The notes: generated from the sequence alone by a model not told the origin. DNA of 64,000 bases from Taudactylus pleione (GCA_031769625.1 JAUIMM010001419.1:222001-286000), one strand, 5' to 3'. Positions 21,305 through 34,330 are shown, numbered from the stretch's first letter. Made by a program: numbers and translations.

Positions 21305-22930
21305 AGTGAATTGTTAGCTTTTATGAGTTTATAATAAAAAGTCTCTCCTAGCTTGATGGACCTGTTTATCTGATACCTGTTTGAATTTTGCTCTAGACTA
21401 ATTAGCCCTGCAACAACTAGAAGCTGGATTTCCTAAACACTTAAGGCCTAATTGAGAGTTGCACACTATTCCGCCTGTGTATAGATCTAATGTTTGCTTT
21501 GTAAGTATGAATTTATACAGTAGGTGAGCATATGCATAGATACACCAGACTTCAAAAGGATCTCTTGCACCAAGTATCCTGCTTGTGTGTGTGCTATTGA
21601 TGATGATGATGCTGATGCTGTCACCCACCAGTGGATAGATGGGAATGGTGCACTTGCATAGATGCAGTCAACTGTGAATACAGGCGTGATCAATGGTACA
21701 GAAAGTCCTCCTGTAACTAACTCTTCCATCTAAGAAAGAAGAGGCAACGCATAAATGATTCATATTTGGGTATCTCTTCTTAGAAGATGACATTTAGGTC
21801 CAGTTCTGTTTAACATATACACATCACTACAAGCATATATCTCAACAGAGAGGTGCATAGGTATTTCTATATCATGTTCATATTTTTCAATTGAAGACAA
21901 TAATTAAATTAAAAACTCAATAGGAGGAGGGGTAAAAAAACTGCCTTGCAGTTGCTTCCCATTGGAAGCACTTTCTGTTAATCACATCCAGACAGGCAGT
22001 CCCACAGGGAGGGGTTTTCTCCACCTGAGATTGCCACTTAAAGCTGTGATAGCAGAAAACACTTCCAATGGAAAGCCACTCCACGGTAGCTCTACCTGGC
22101 TTCTAGGGGCTGCGGTCGATGCCCCCTCCAGCCACACAAGGTAGGGGTGTCCACTGCATGATTTTTTACTTCATTAATTCAGCTCTATGTTGTCATTGAG
22201 GCCTTCCAGACAGATTTATAAAGACATTGAATATCCAAAGCACCTTTGCTAAGGCCCCGCCATTGAGACCAATCTCCCCACTTTCTGAGTCATCCTAACA
22301 TGATATATCCGATTTCGTGGTGCGTTGGCATATAGTAACTCTATGTCACAAGTTCCATACAATCTTTCAGTGATAGGTTAAGAAACTGAGTCATACTATA
22401 TCACTGATACGAGACCTAAGTGGTATGATGTGAGTTTGTAATCAACAAAACAAGATCAATTATTCACCAAAAATAATAAGTCAACATGGAGGAGTGATGA
22501 GTGATTTGTGTACAATACTTTCTGTAAATAATAAAAAGTAGATGTGATAGGATAGTGAACAAATAAAAAACTCCAGTCATCCTTTGATTTCTTTTATTCT
22601 CCCTCTGACATAAGTTCCTGAAATCATCTAAAGTGAAATTATACAGGCCTTCTGTATAAGCATATGACGGAGAATTATTTAGGTGTGGTGCACATAGGTC
22701 AGAAATAATGAAATTGAAACTGTAGACTTATTAAGATTCTTTCAAAAAATTATTTCATTAATTTACTTCCCTTTGGCTTGATATCCTTCAATAATTAGTG
22801 TCAATACACCAGCTTTAATATTTAACAAATCTCATATTTGGGTCTCATATTAGAATAGTTTAGTAAAATATTCAAAAGAAAAAATATACAATATTTGTTT
22901 AGAAAAACTAAAGTTTGGTACATGCTGTGC
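21305..22930. other. Unassigned sequence with a hAT-like patch
   Basis: No gene recognised. GGCCTAATTGAGAGTTGCAC at 21446 looks like a diverged short-element end without a partner. At 21950-22145 the words CCATTGGAAGCACTTTCTG and GGCAGTCCCAC resemble 56005-56065 next to the hAT-like element there. The rest is AT-rich without features. Confidence 0.4.
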
Positions 22931-23279
22931 AGATCAGATAAACAGTGTACACCCTATACACACCCATGGCAGATTGGGCAACCTGGAGCATTGGACAGTT
23001 TTCGTTGGGTCAGGCCACATGCTCCAATCAGAGGCTTGCCACAGCCCCTAGCTATCCCATTGCTGGGCTAATTGTCAGGCCCTGTTACAGAGGCATGTAT
23101 GGGGTCTGGGGAGCCCTGTCACCAGTCTTCCCCCTCCAGCATTGACAGCTGGTGCAATAAAGTTTTTTGTTTATTGCAGTGCAGTGTGCCTGACATCATG
23201 ATGTCATGCCGCACTTCAATGCTGAGAAGCAGAGAAGAGCCCAGGCATGAATAGGAGCATCTGGAAAATGTAGAACATG

Positions 23280-23935
23280 GTAAGTGACTGTGAGCTGGAG
23301 TTGGAGATATGTAGGAGGCTGGAGAGACACTGGGGAGCTGGAAAGACAGAAGGGGCAAGAGTTAGAGAGACACAAGGGGGCTGAAATTGACTGGGGAGAC
23401 ACTGAGGAAGAGACAAGACAAAAGGAGGCAAGAGCTATGGAGACACTGGGGGGCTGGAGAGACACAAGAAGGCTAAAAAAAACTGGAAAAATGGAGAGAC
23501 AAAAAAGGGCTGGAGCTGAAGAAACAAAAGGGGGCGGAATAGAAATTGGGGAGCTGAAGAGACAAAAGGGGTATGGAGCTAAAGAGTCAGAAAGGAGCTG
23601 GAGAGATACAAGGAGATTGGAGCTGGAGAGACACTGGGGGCTGAAACTGGAGATACACTGGGGGCTGAAGCAGGAGAGACTCAAGGGGGCTGGAGAGACA
23701 AAAGGCTGGAGAGACACTAGGAAGCTGGAGAGACAGAATAGTAGCTGAGAAACACAGAAGCTGTAGAGAGAAGAGGGAACTAGAGCTGAAGAGACACAAG
23801 GAGGCTGCAGCTGGAGAGACACTAAGGTAGGGCTTGGAGAGACAGAAGGGTATTTGAGGGGGGTAGGGTAAGGCTGAATGGACACAATGGGGCTGGAGAT
23901 GTAGAGACACAAGGAATGAGGCTAAAGAGACACAG
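23280..23935. repeat. Purine-rich degenerate minisatellite
   Basis: About 650 bp of imperfect tandem repeats built on CTGGAGAGACACAAGGGGG-like units of 18-36 bp, with the + strand almost entirely A and G. The strong strand bias removes stop codons and creates long spurious frames (154 codons +, 238 codons -). Such polypurine tracts can form triplex DNA; that is an inference. Confidence 0.85.
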
Positions 23936-24501
23936 GGAAATTAATCTGGGCCGGATCGAGGGTCACATGGGCCTGGGGCTGAAAATGTTCCAAGGCCTAC
24001 ACTGAGAACGGGAGGCGTTGTGACCAGTGTGGTGTGGGTGTGGCCAGTGCCATGTGGGCATGTATACCCCATACACTGTCAGCCATCTCCCTAAATACAT
24101 AACAATAGGAAAATGTCCTAAATTTGTGAGAAAACTAGAAATACAAATCTAGTAATTATGATTTAGAACCGAATGTGTGGCCAGCTAGGCAACTGGTCAT
24201 AATCATGCTGCCATGATGATGAGCCTATTTTTATGTGGATGCCTGGAGCTGGAGCTCCATCCACACCATTGTTAATCTGGTCATGCTGGAGAGAACTGTA
24301 GGGAAGTGGCTGGAGATTATCCACGACGCAGATTAGAAAGTAAAGGCCTGGGGACAATAATCTTCATTATGGCAACAATTCTAATAAAAGCATATTACTG
24401 ATACAAATGGTGTACCAAATTAGCAAATACAGTTTGATAATATAAAATTGTTTGATCAGGGAAGTTCACATTGAGCTCTGCCCTAACACTTTTGTTACTA
24501 T

Positions 24502-25133
24502 GGGCTCTATTTACTACAATCTGCATTAAAATACAGATTGTAGTGTGATATTACCAACTGAGTTTGCATTGCGAATTCAGGCAATATCACAGAGATTTAT
24601 TAAAAATCCCTTGCAGGGACAGAGCTTGCGATAAAGCTCTGTCCCTGCGAATCCCCTCCGCACACTTATCACTGTATTTTTTGCAAAAAAATACAGTGAA
24701 CAGGTGCCCGCACATGTTACGACTGGCCGCCACTACACTCCCCCCCCCCCCAGCAGTGATCAGCGTGAGTGGTCTGTTTAGACCACACAGCTGATCACTG
24801 GGGACGGCTCTGGGCTGTGCTCTGCCTGTTAGAGCAGAGCAGGGGTCCGTTAACTGGGGGAAGCCCTTGATAATGCCACCTTTAGGTAGTCACCGGTATT
24901 TTTTCACGATTTATTTTTAGTAACTACCAGGCAGATCACATTTCCCATTACAATTATGGGAAATGCTATCTGATTACTAAAAATATGTGATAATTAGGAC
25001 TTAGAGTAGAATTTTACGAATTCTACTCCAATTGCCCTTTAGTAAATTAGGTGATTCTAAAATAATGTGAAATGGGTGTGAAAACACCCTTTTTTATTTA
25101 TTTTAGTAAAAATAATGTTAATAAATAGAGCCC
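24502..25133. mobile_element. Hairpin-chain element, GGGCTCTATTTACTA ends
   Basis: 632 bp, ends GGGCTCTATTTACTA and AATAAATAGAGCCC, flanked by TAT (24499-24501, 25134-25136). Internal palindromes run end to end: TACAATCTG...CAGATTGTA, AGGGACAGAGCTT/AAGCTCTGTCCCT, TCACTGTATTTTTTGC/GCAAAAAAATACAGTGA, AGTGATCAG...CTGATCACT enclosing GGTCTGTTTAGACC, CATTTCCCAT/ATGGGAAATG, GAGTAGAATT/AATTCTACTC and GGGTGTGAAAACACCC. No coding sequence. The architecture equals the GGGCCTGATTCAGAG elements although the ends are unrelated beyond GGGC. Confidence 0.85.
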
Positions 25134-25800
25134 TATGTATTAGCTGGTTGAACCTCTGTTATATGATGATGACATTTGTTATCTGCCTGGGGTGGATCTG
25201 TTTTTTCAGAGGATCCCCTTTGCAGAGAAAGATAAGGAAGACTCTCCTGTACCTTCTGAGGACCTGGGGAAGGATCCCATTAACATGGCTTCTGCTGCCG
25301 GCCTTGCCAAATTATTACTGCCACTATTGGAGCCAGCGTTCAGAACTTCTGCTCACTGTATAGTATGAGTGAAATGGCTGAGAGGGAGCTGTTGCGCATG
25401 CCCAGAAACAGCAGCTTCTCCCATAGGCCAGTACGGAGCTCAGCGCGTCACTGCTTGCCACCATGCAAGTCCCTATGCCCCTTATACATTGCTGTTTGAA
25501 ATCAGCATCATGCGACCTTGAATCTATAGCTCCATCTCCTGCCCGTATAGATCACTGGTTGATATGTGTCTGTATTATTTGACTGATATCCCAATGAGGG
25601 TGTTTTCAATATAACATTGAGAGCTATACAGCTATACAGATGGATCATAGGCTAATCATATTCATCACTATGCAGATGACTAAAATTAAATAATTATAAT
25701 AGTAACTGTGTAAACCACTATCAGTGTGTTTTACTTTCAGGTGAGCAGATATATCATGCTTATCCACTCCTATTGTTCTGCATATAGAAGTAGAGTGTCT

Positions 25801-26374
25801 GGGCCTGATTCAGAGCCAGACGCTATTTGCGGACGCTGGTTATGAAAAAGGGGCCGGATACTTAAATTAAGCGCTCGCCTCTATGTCTGAACGAGCGAAC
25901 GAAACATGCGCTCACTATTTTGAAAAAACGCCCCCTGGCCACTCGCATCATACGTCATCTCCGCTATTTATTTGATTAATCGAGTACATCGAAAAGCGTA
26001 TGAACTGCTCGCTATTCTTGTGGTAGCATTTTCCTACCGCAATCATGCGAGCAGTTCAGGCTAAAAGACAACCAAGTGACGTGGTAAATGACGCTGCTTT
26101 ATTAATTATGCACACCCTTAAAACGCCTGTTTTGACCGTTAAGCACGCCTGCGTTCGGATCTTCACTCCCCGTTTTCAAGCACCTTCCCCTGTAACCACC
26201 CACAAACGCCTCATCCTGTCACTCAAATTAGCAGGCATTCGCTATTTTGCGAGCACACGATTTCCGACCGCACTGACTGGTTTGCGCATGCGCATTACAA
26301 CCCATACGCATGTGCAGATGTGCGAACATCGCTTGGAACGAGCGCCCGCTTACGAGCGGCTCTGAATCAGGCCC
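25801..26374. mobile_element. GGGCCTGATTCAGAG element, group B, reverse orientation
   Basis: 574 bp, ends GGGCCTGATTCAGAGCC and GGCTCTGAATCAGGCCC, flanked by TCT (25798-25800, 26375-26377). Its interior is the reverse complement of the copies at 8848 and 35370. A 106-codon frame (26045-26365) has a counterpart in the 35370 copy, but the differences do not favour third positions, so it is not taken as a gene. Confidence 0.86.
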
Positions 26375-27118
26375 TCTGTCTTCTTTTACCTATTGAATTT
26401 CTAAAAGTACTTTTGGAGAATAGCACTATATATTATGATATTATTATTATTATTATTAAAGTATCGCTTTTCTCTACTATGGAAGATGGGATGGACACAA
26501 TAAGGGTAAGTAGACATTGCAGAACAACACATATAATAAGACTAATTTGAAATAAAGGTAAAGAGTGAAAGTAGGATCACATATTAAATATACAGTAGAT
26601 AAAATTAACCCTCACGATGACTTCAATGAACTGATATGATCATAACATTTTGTCCATATGAATTATGTGATTGGTTGAAAAACAACTTCAAAAGATCAGG
26701 CTTTTTCTGTCTTGGCTTGATGCCTTGACAAAGCGGAGTTAAGCAAAGTGTACTTTAATGGCTCCATATTATACGCTTCAGAATTTTTTTGTGTGTCAAG
26801 TTTTGGTTAAGGTAAATTACAATGTGGGTCATGTCCTGTGAGAGCATTTCACTTAGGTATATGAAAGTAGTTTACGATCTTAGAATCTATCTCTTTGATA
26901 CACAGACATTATGCTTCTTAGGCTGTAACTTAAATCTTATTAATCATGGGACTATAGAGTATAGGAGTATACCCCTATGCCCAGCAGACCAATAACAGCA
27001 GCGATAGTCACTATGAAAAAAAGACCTGGTACTCAGAAAAGAATGTGCCGGTGCTAACCTAAAGTTACAAGCTGATACAAGATTTAAGCTAGCTTCCATA
27101 TTTTGTATAAGTTTTTAA

Positions 27119-28146
27119 GGGGTCTATTCATTATTTTTATTAGTGGGGTCCGGGTGGACCCCAATAATTAACATTCCTACTCGCTGTGAGTACCGAAGCA
27201 ATTCATCATTGCTCCGGTGCAGAGTCAGCTGATCTGAAATCAGCTGTCTCCCTGAACGCTATCACTGCTCCTTTCGGAGCAGTGAAAGCTAGCACTGCCA
27301 ACTCCGAACCTGCAGTGCTAGTACGTCTGCGTGAACTAGAGTTCTCGTAGGTGCACAAAGCCCCGGCGACCGATGCAGGGAGCTGGACGGGGGCGGAGGG
27401 ATCCCCTCTTCACAACCTGGGACTCCTTCCCATAGGGAAAATGGCAAATGCTCCAGCAGTCAAGCTCCGAAAATATTATATACTAGTGTATGGAGACAAT
27501 GGGCCACATCGTGAGAGAAAGGTAAGCAGGAGATTTCTGATATCTCCTGCTTTACCTTTGTCGAAGTCAACTAATTGGTTATGATCATTAGTAATTATTA
27601 TCTGACGATCTAGTCGTCTGTGGGCCGATAAAGAGTAGATCGGCCGCTATTCTGCATCACCGAAATCCAATTCGCATAAATGCGTATATGTATATCTATA
27701 TTTATGCAAGGTTTAGTCAGTAATGAGAAACAGGTTCTGTCTGTGACTAGTAATTAAAAAATACACCAAGATACTGTGAGTGTTTGCATATATATTGAGA
27801 AGCTCCACATGCAGATACACTATGTCTGTGGCAGTTGAAGTGTAACACAGAGACTGATATGCTCAGAGGAAGTGTTCTGAATGTAGAGTTAGAGACAATT
27901 GTTAGAAGTTTGACTATTGTTAGCAATTGTATGCCTTGTGTTCAATGCTAATGTGGTTAAGAAGAACTGACAAGTATATTCTAAATAAACTAAGCATAGG
28001 AAAGCCTTTGTTGAGTTATCAGACTCCTTGACTCCGGCCAAGGCTTGCTATTCCATCTGTGAGCAGAACAAACTTAATTCTATATGACCTTCTGGAATTA
28101 GATTCAGATGGATATAATATCAAAAATACCAGTTACTGGATTAAGC

Positions 28147-28180
<34 letters not shown>

Positions 28181-29117
28181 CTGTATATATATTAATCCAT
28201 GACACATATACAGACACACATTAGCTTTTAAAATATAAACTCACATACAGCACATATTTGCATGATACACAACACATACACGCAGCGCACATTTGCTCTG
28301 CGTTCAGATGAATTCCTGTACATATCTCACATTCATTTATGCAAGCACACATATAAAAGGTTCCCTAGCACTGAGCGTAATATTACAGATTTTGTTACCT
28401 AATCATTATGGTGTAAAATGTACATATATGATATGTAAGGTATAAAACTTAGTAGACATGTCATGTTTGGTATCATACTGATACCCTGTTTAATTCCATA
28501 TATCCGAATCTATTGGCGAAGGAGTCGCATCTTGCGTTCGGTGGTTATGGAATATAGGAAATTATTGGTTAGAATATGTACTTTGTATGTAGTGTCTTAT
28601 CCAGTTTTACCTCATCTGGAGGGATGGACCATTTCCCTGTTGTCACCATATGAACTGTCCTATGACCTGCATCGTACCAGAATGACAAGAACAAGAACCA
28701 ATGGAATTATGCCAGCTCGTTCCTATTGTGTTGTCCACTCTCTGTAAGATATATATTCAAGCGCTCTCAGTCCTGTAGTCAGTCATCTTCTTTCTTTCTT
28801 ATGACAGAGGCTTCACGTTTGATGCCGAAAATCTGGATTCAGGGTGCTTGCGTATGTATTGGCTGTACCTTTGATTATAATTGTTTTTTGCGCTAATTGT
28901 TGTAGATCAAGGCGTGTAAATTTATTTTTATGCAATAAGAACTTTTTGTGCTTTGGAACCACAATCCAAGTCTGGAAAGCGATTATTTCTCCCTAGCGAT
29001 TTAGGGGTATTCATACCTTTTTGATGAATGGCCCCAAAACTTAATTTCTACAAAACCAGGTGAAAATTTTAATTTTCACCTGCTTTTGTAGAAATAAAGT
29101 GATAATGAATAGACTCC
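27119..29117. mobile_element. Element with GGGGTCTATTCATTAT ends
   Basis: Inverted ends GGGGTCTATTCATTAT (27119) and ATAATGAATAGACTCC (29117), flanked by TAA (27116-27118, 29118-29120). The left 300 bp are a hairpin chain (GGGGTCCGGGTGGACCCC, CAGCTGATCTGAAATCAGCTG, TCACTGCTCCTTTCGGAGCAGTGA, GCTAGCACTGC...GCAGTGCTAG) and the right 100 bp contain CAGGTGAAAATTTTAATTTTCACCTG. The middle, with a (TA)n tract at about 28145-28193, is probably later insertions. No transposase is recognised in the 2 kb. Confidence 0.7.
28145..28193. repeat. (TA)n-rich microsatellite
   Basis: TATATATACATATATATA-type repeat inside the 27119-29117 element. Confidence 0.9.
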
Positions 29118-29120
29118 TAA

Positions 29121-30437
29121 ATGGTAATTGTATTAATTTTTGTAATATTTGCACTGATTTCTTCCTGATCCTGGAACTAATTATAAGGATTAAAAATTAG
29201 ACCAAAAAAGGTGTTAGCACTGCATAACCCTGCGTATCACCACATAAAAAGCACTGGTCAACAGTGAGATAATTACTCAGGAAATCCACCGATTAATAAA
29301 TAGCACTCACTGCTTATAAATCCAGAACTATTTGAGAGGGTAAGCATGATACATCTGCTCCTCTGAGAGTAAAATGTTAGAAAGCAGTGCGCTACCAGCT
29401 ACTGCACTGTCTCCTTACTGTGCATGCTGGGCTGAACCAGCCGGGGGGATAACGTTATAGCAGGGATACACACAGTTTAGGGTCTTCCTACCATAACATT
29501 AACAGCCCCAAACTGGTCAGAGCAGGGCTGGAATCCTTCGGAAAGTTGAGTCCCTTCAAAAAATATGGTCCTTCCCTCCAAGGCGACAGTGCATTTCCGT
29601 GCACCCCTGGTGGTGGTGGGTGTCGGGTAAATATTAAATTAAATAGTTAATATTGTTCTTTACAGGCAGCCTACAAGTCCCAGCAAGCCTGCTACGAGAA
29701 TTTCCAGCCCTGGGCTGAACAAATTTGGGGCTGGTTAACATTATGGCAGGGGGACTCCACACTGTGTGTCTCCCTGCTATATCATTATCGGAAAACATAT
29801 GGGAGACTAGCAGTCTGGATGCCGGCTGTCAGAAGGCTGACAGCGGCATCCATATGCTCACAATCCTGACAGGGCTCGGTAAGTATCCTAACCATCCCCC
29901 CTTCACCGCCTAACCCTCCCTTCCTGCATTCCGACCACTGGCATTTTAATTGTATCTCTCATTATCACCCTGGCTGGTTCAGCCTGACACTCGCTATTGG
30001 AAAATAGTGGTAACCTCACGCCATTTTTACCCCCTATGTCAAATACCAGCCCAGGTTCAGAGGTCCAGGGCTGGTTATGGATTTGGGGATGGGACCCCAA
30101 ACTTTTTCTGTTTTAAAATATAACTATTTCTTCTATTCTTTACACATAATGAGACCTGCACAGATCATACTAATCTGTGCAGTGATTTCAGTCTGCCCTC
30201 AAAGGCTTCAGGAATGAATAGGAAGTAGAAGGAATATGACAGGGAGGGATTTACAGGCAATCCAAAACACATGAGATGTGGCATTTCTGTGATTATGGCG
30301 TTTTGCCTCGTTTTGAGATTCTCACTTGCTGGGAATAATTGAGCCATGCCTCATGAATCTCAAAATTCGGTTCTGACAGATTTCACAGAATCCGAACTGC
30401 TTATGTTTAGTTTCATGATAACTTCAATGTACAGCGA

Positions 30438-30493
<56 letters not shown>

Positions 30494-31087
30494 CCTTATA
30501 TGTCTTGAAAATGTAGGAACTTTACATTTGACATTGTATTGTCCAGTTTGATATGTATAATCCAGTAAGCATAATGCACAATAGAATAAGATGGACAACT
30601 GAAACATGATTTATAATGCAACTGTAAACTGAAAGTGAATATGCTGCTGGTAACCAGCTAGGCTCCATTTATGAAGCAGTGTACGCTGTACAGAATATAT
30701 CTTTGCTCTTTACCCCCAGCGGAGAGCTCTTGTTTAAGCCTTGGTTAATGTTTAATTTATGTCCACTTTACACCTTTGCTTACAGAAGTGATTTGGGGGA
30801 AGGGAGGCGGAGAAGAAAAGAAAATAAGAAACATGCACTAACTCATTCAACAATAAAAAGTTATCTGTTGAGAAATTCTTGTATGTTATTCCATAAAAAC
30901 GATATAAGTAGTACATGAAACTACACCTACAGGGCCTCACTTAGACTAAAAAAGCAGAAGTAAATGCATCTAAATATTTTGCAGTTGGACATAATACAAG
31001 ATATGTAACGGTCGCATATGTGTCTGATATTTGTACCACATAATAAATAACCTAAGTGGCACACCAATAACTAATAAGATATCAGAA
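29121..31087. other. Unassigned sequence with a (TAA)n tract
   Basis: No gene recognised. An (AAT)n microsatellite of about 53 bp is at 30440-30493. At 29815-29935, GATGCCGGCTGTCAGAAGG, CAGCGGCATCC and CCTAACCATCCC resemble the ends and interior of the TTAGG-rich elements at 34790 and 43330. Otherwise featureless. Confidence 0.45.
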
Positions 31088-32700
31088 GCCCAGGGGCGGG
31101 TTGCAATAGGGTGCAAGTAGAAAGTCGCACCTTCTTGCACATATTGAAGGTGCGAGTTTGTCCCTCAACTCGCACATGCAATAGGGTGCGAGTTTAACTT
31201 ACATGCTAGTGCATGCAAGTAAAACTGCGGGTAAACTCACACCTTGTAATGCGACTTTCCTTCACAGAACAGTGAGATCTGTACATGCTTCTGTGTGAAA
31301 AAGGTATGAATTTGTTACATTTAATTTAAAAAAATTACGTGCCCCTTCCTAAAAGTACAACCAGAACCGACTTTTTTGAGCCTGACCTAGTTGTGAAATT
31401 ACAGGGAAAAAAAGACGTAGGGGTCCCCCATAGTTTCAACAACCAGCAACAGGCTCAGTGAGCCTGAAATGGTTGTGGAAATACGGGGGACAAATTGAGT
31501 AGGGGTCATCCATATTAGCCACAACCAGCACCGGAATCTTTCTAGCGGGCATGTTATGCTGCAGCCATGGGGCCTGCTTCATGGGGTCCCCGGCCAAAGC
31601 ATTCATCATCCTGGGGATCCAATTAAGGGGTTCCCCCTCTACGAGGCACCCCAAGCCTGGGCTTATAGCCCTGGCCTATCCCTGGCATTCCTGGGCGGCG
31701 GGTGCCGGGTTGATTGTGAAAAAAATAGATAAAGTAATATAGTCCTTTGCAGGAGAACTAGAGGTGCCAGCAAGCCTTCCCTGCCGGCAGATACTTGGAG
31801 AACCACAAGTACCAGCATGCAGGGTACTAAGGGCCGCTGGTACCTCTAGGTCACCTGCAAAAAATAATAAAATAAAGACAGGTCACACAGACACCGAAGG
31901 TTTTAATATTTTATTACACATACACTCACTCATTCACTCACTCACACTACATACTTACCTTGTAGCACCTTAGTTCCAGTCTTCTTCATTCTATGGGCGG
32001 AATTCAATTGTTTTCGCGGCCCGCATCTCCCGTCTAAAGTGACAGGAGATCGCGGGCCGCTATTCAATTGTGCCAGCTTTACACGCTGATCGCACCCAAA
32101 GTGGTCGGGTTTAGCCGCGTAAATCGGCTAACCCCGACCAAAGTGCTGGGCGCGATCGCGAAAAGTGTTGTTTGGGCGCCCAAACATGTCACTTTTCGCA
32201 CATTTCAGCTCTCATCCCCCAGGGGCTGCGAGCTGAAATGTAGCGCTTGACAGCTGATTGCGCCCGACAGGAGCAAGAATAGAATAGCTCCGTCGGGCGC
32301 GATAGGGGATGAAAAGAGTTGAATTCCGCCCTATGTAGGCAAAAGTTTGAAAACGCGGACCACTGGACTTCTAAGGACGGTACTTTGCGAATGATGCTCC
32401 TTTCACATAGAAATGCATTGGCCAAACGTTCATTGGCTGAGAGAGGCGAACCTCCACCACTCAGCCAATGAGCGGTTCCCATCATTGTCCTTAATGGTGG
32501 GAACCGCTGGGTTACTAATGTTTCTAAAGGGACCCCTACTAAAACATCTGGATGTGAGTTTCAGCATTGCGAGTTGTTGAAAGGTGAGAAACATGCGAGT
32601 TTGCATGTTCTCGCACCCTATTAAATTGGGTGAGTTCTAAAAAAGTGTAAATTTACCTCTTTTAAAGAACTTGCACCCTATTACATTTTTCCCCAAGTCC
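31088..32700. mobile_element. Element with AATAGGGTGCAAGT subterminal repeats
   Basis: Left flank CCAGGGGCGGGTTGCAATAG plus GGTGCAAGT (31090-31118) and right flank ACTTGCACCCTATTACATTT...CCCAAGTCCTGG (32669-32702) are inverted relatives. Repeated AATAGGGTGCGAG words lie inside. A related fragment is at 37328-37505. The interior carries the complete element 31995-32331. Boundaries approximate. Confidence 0.45.
31995..32331. mobile_element. Hairpin-chain element, GGGCGGAATTCAATTG ends
   Basis: 337 bp, ends GGGCGGAATTCAATTG and AGTTGAATTCCGCCC, flanked by TAT (31992-31994, 32332-32334). The interior is a series of strong hairpins: GCGGCCCGCATCTCC/GGAGATCGCGGGCCGC, GGTCGGGTTTAGCCG/CGGCTAACCCCGACC, GAAAAGTG.../CACTTTTC around TTTGGGCGCCCAAA, ACATTTCAGCTC/GAGCTGAAATGT and GCGCCCGACAGGAGC/GCTCCGTCGGGCGC. 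No coding sequence. Confidence 0.87.
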
Positions 32701-33965
32701 TGGTTTCAGTCTCATTGTGCATGTGGTAGTCAGTAAATCGGCTTATGTATTTGCTCCTTGACAATGAACTGGCTTGCTGCAAATTACTATACATTTACGC
32801 ATTTACTAGTTTCAAAGCAATTTGCAGCATTGTATGACATTTCATTTTGATGCATTGCACTAGTAAATAAAAGTATATGAATCCCCCAAAACGTGCTTTT
32901 CCACAGTTCTTCACTAAATTCTAGAGACATTTTCATATTTAGATTTCTACCAGTAATGAAGAAACAGGCTTTACCCCAGTCATTTTATCATACCAAAAAT
33001 ATAAAAAAAATTACATTGGTTGACATCACAGTGTTTTTATTGCCCTTGTATTTGTACACCAATATGACTTACCTACACTCATGTTTGTCTGGGGTTGGGT
33101 GTGATCTATCGACATGGTCACAATGTCGACGTTGACCATACATTCATCATGTAGACAGTGATAAAATGTTGACATGTTAGAATTAAAGATGTGCGCAGAC
33201 CCCCATGTGCTGGTTTTGGTACTAACCAATCGTTCTGTGTTTGGTATTGGCAAAACCACTCTCGAGTGTTTTGATTCAGTTTCAGTTTGGATTTCTTTGA
33301 AAATTGATAAAAACAGCTAAAATCATGTGACTTAGATCTGTTTTTGTTCCTATAGTATTATTAACATCAATTAACATCAATAACATTCATTTCCAGTCAA
33401 TTTTGTGAGCGATCGGCATAGCAGGCTATTTCCAAAAAGTGAATGAAAAATTGGAGTTCACCAAATTGAATTTTAAATTCTATGAGGAATACCTTTGCCG
33501 ACTAATTACAACAAACATAGAATTATGTAACAGTGGATTCCAGTGGGGATAAGAAATTATTGTGTGATGATGATATTAACACTGATGAGGATGAAGATGA
33601 TAATGACATCATCCAAGCGTGACGATGATTAATAACACCGTTAACCACCTTAAGTCCATTGGTAGCATTGTTTGTAGGGTCCAAACTGACGATGCACTTT
33701 AGCCACAAAAGTGGCAGTCCCTATCGCTAAAGTGCTTGGCTTGTTAAACTGTGCATGTCCTTTTTAAAAAATATATATATATTTTTTATTATTGAAGCAA
33801 AATCATTATACAAAGTACAATGAAGTATACAGAAAGAATAATATATTATAAGAGAAACTAGATAGTGAATTGAAGCACAGTCATCGTATAAAAACCAGAG
33901 AGATAATAATATAAAATACTATATAACCAAATAAACTTGACAATAAGTACATAGTGATAATGCAT

Positions 33966-34330
33966 AGGGGTAAATTTACTAAGGGTCGATTTGGCTTTCG
34001 TTTTGTAGTTTGACTTAGCTCACCTCAAACCGACTCAAATTGAAAGTTCAAATCCCTCATCAATCCCTCATTTACTAACATTCGATTTGAGAAGTATTTC
34101 TCAAATTGAATTCGATTTGGTTTGGTTTGGAACAGTGATTTGCTGTTCGATTTGGCATGTTAATGTACAAATCGTGCAGCAAATCCCACTTCAAACCGAA
34201 CTGCAAATCCCCGACTGAATCGAACTGCTTCATGCTTTCACTTTCAGCATGAGCAGTTCATTTTCACACAGATACTTGCAGACATCAGTGAGATGCCTGC
34301 ATGTATCTTACTGTAACAAGCTTATAAATC
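33966..34330. mobile_element. Possible short element, GGGGTAAATTTACTAAG end
   Basis: The word GGGGTAAATTTACTAAGG (33967) has the form of the GGG-type short-element ends. It is followed by CGATTTGG/CCAAATCG-type inverted words and GAACTGCTTCATGC...GCATGAGCAGTTC. No right end was identified. Confidence 0.4.

Noticed and set aside
23196..23912. 238-codon minus-strand open frame
   Set aside because: It is the complement of a purine-rich minisatellite. Strand bias removes stops, and the protein is a Ser/Pro/Leu repeat with no domain.
26045..26365. A 106-codon frame in group B elements with a counterpart in the copy at 35370-35969, suggesting a small conserved protein
   Set aside because: Comparing the two copies by eye, differences fall at first and second codon positions as often as third (for example TTA/GTA, ACC/TCC, GTT/TTT), and the third copy at 8848 has a broken frame. 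The similarity is shared transposon descent, not protein selection.
33770..33960. Possible LINE 3' end (A/T-rich, ATTATTGAAGCAAAATC...)
   Set aside because: No LINE coding sequence or recognisable 3' tail structure is nearby. The stretch is simply AT-rich.
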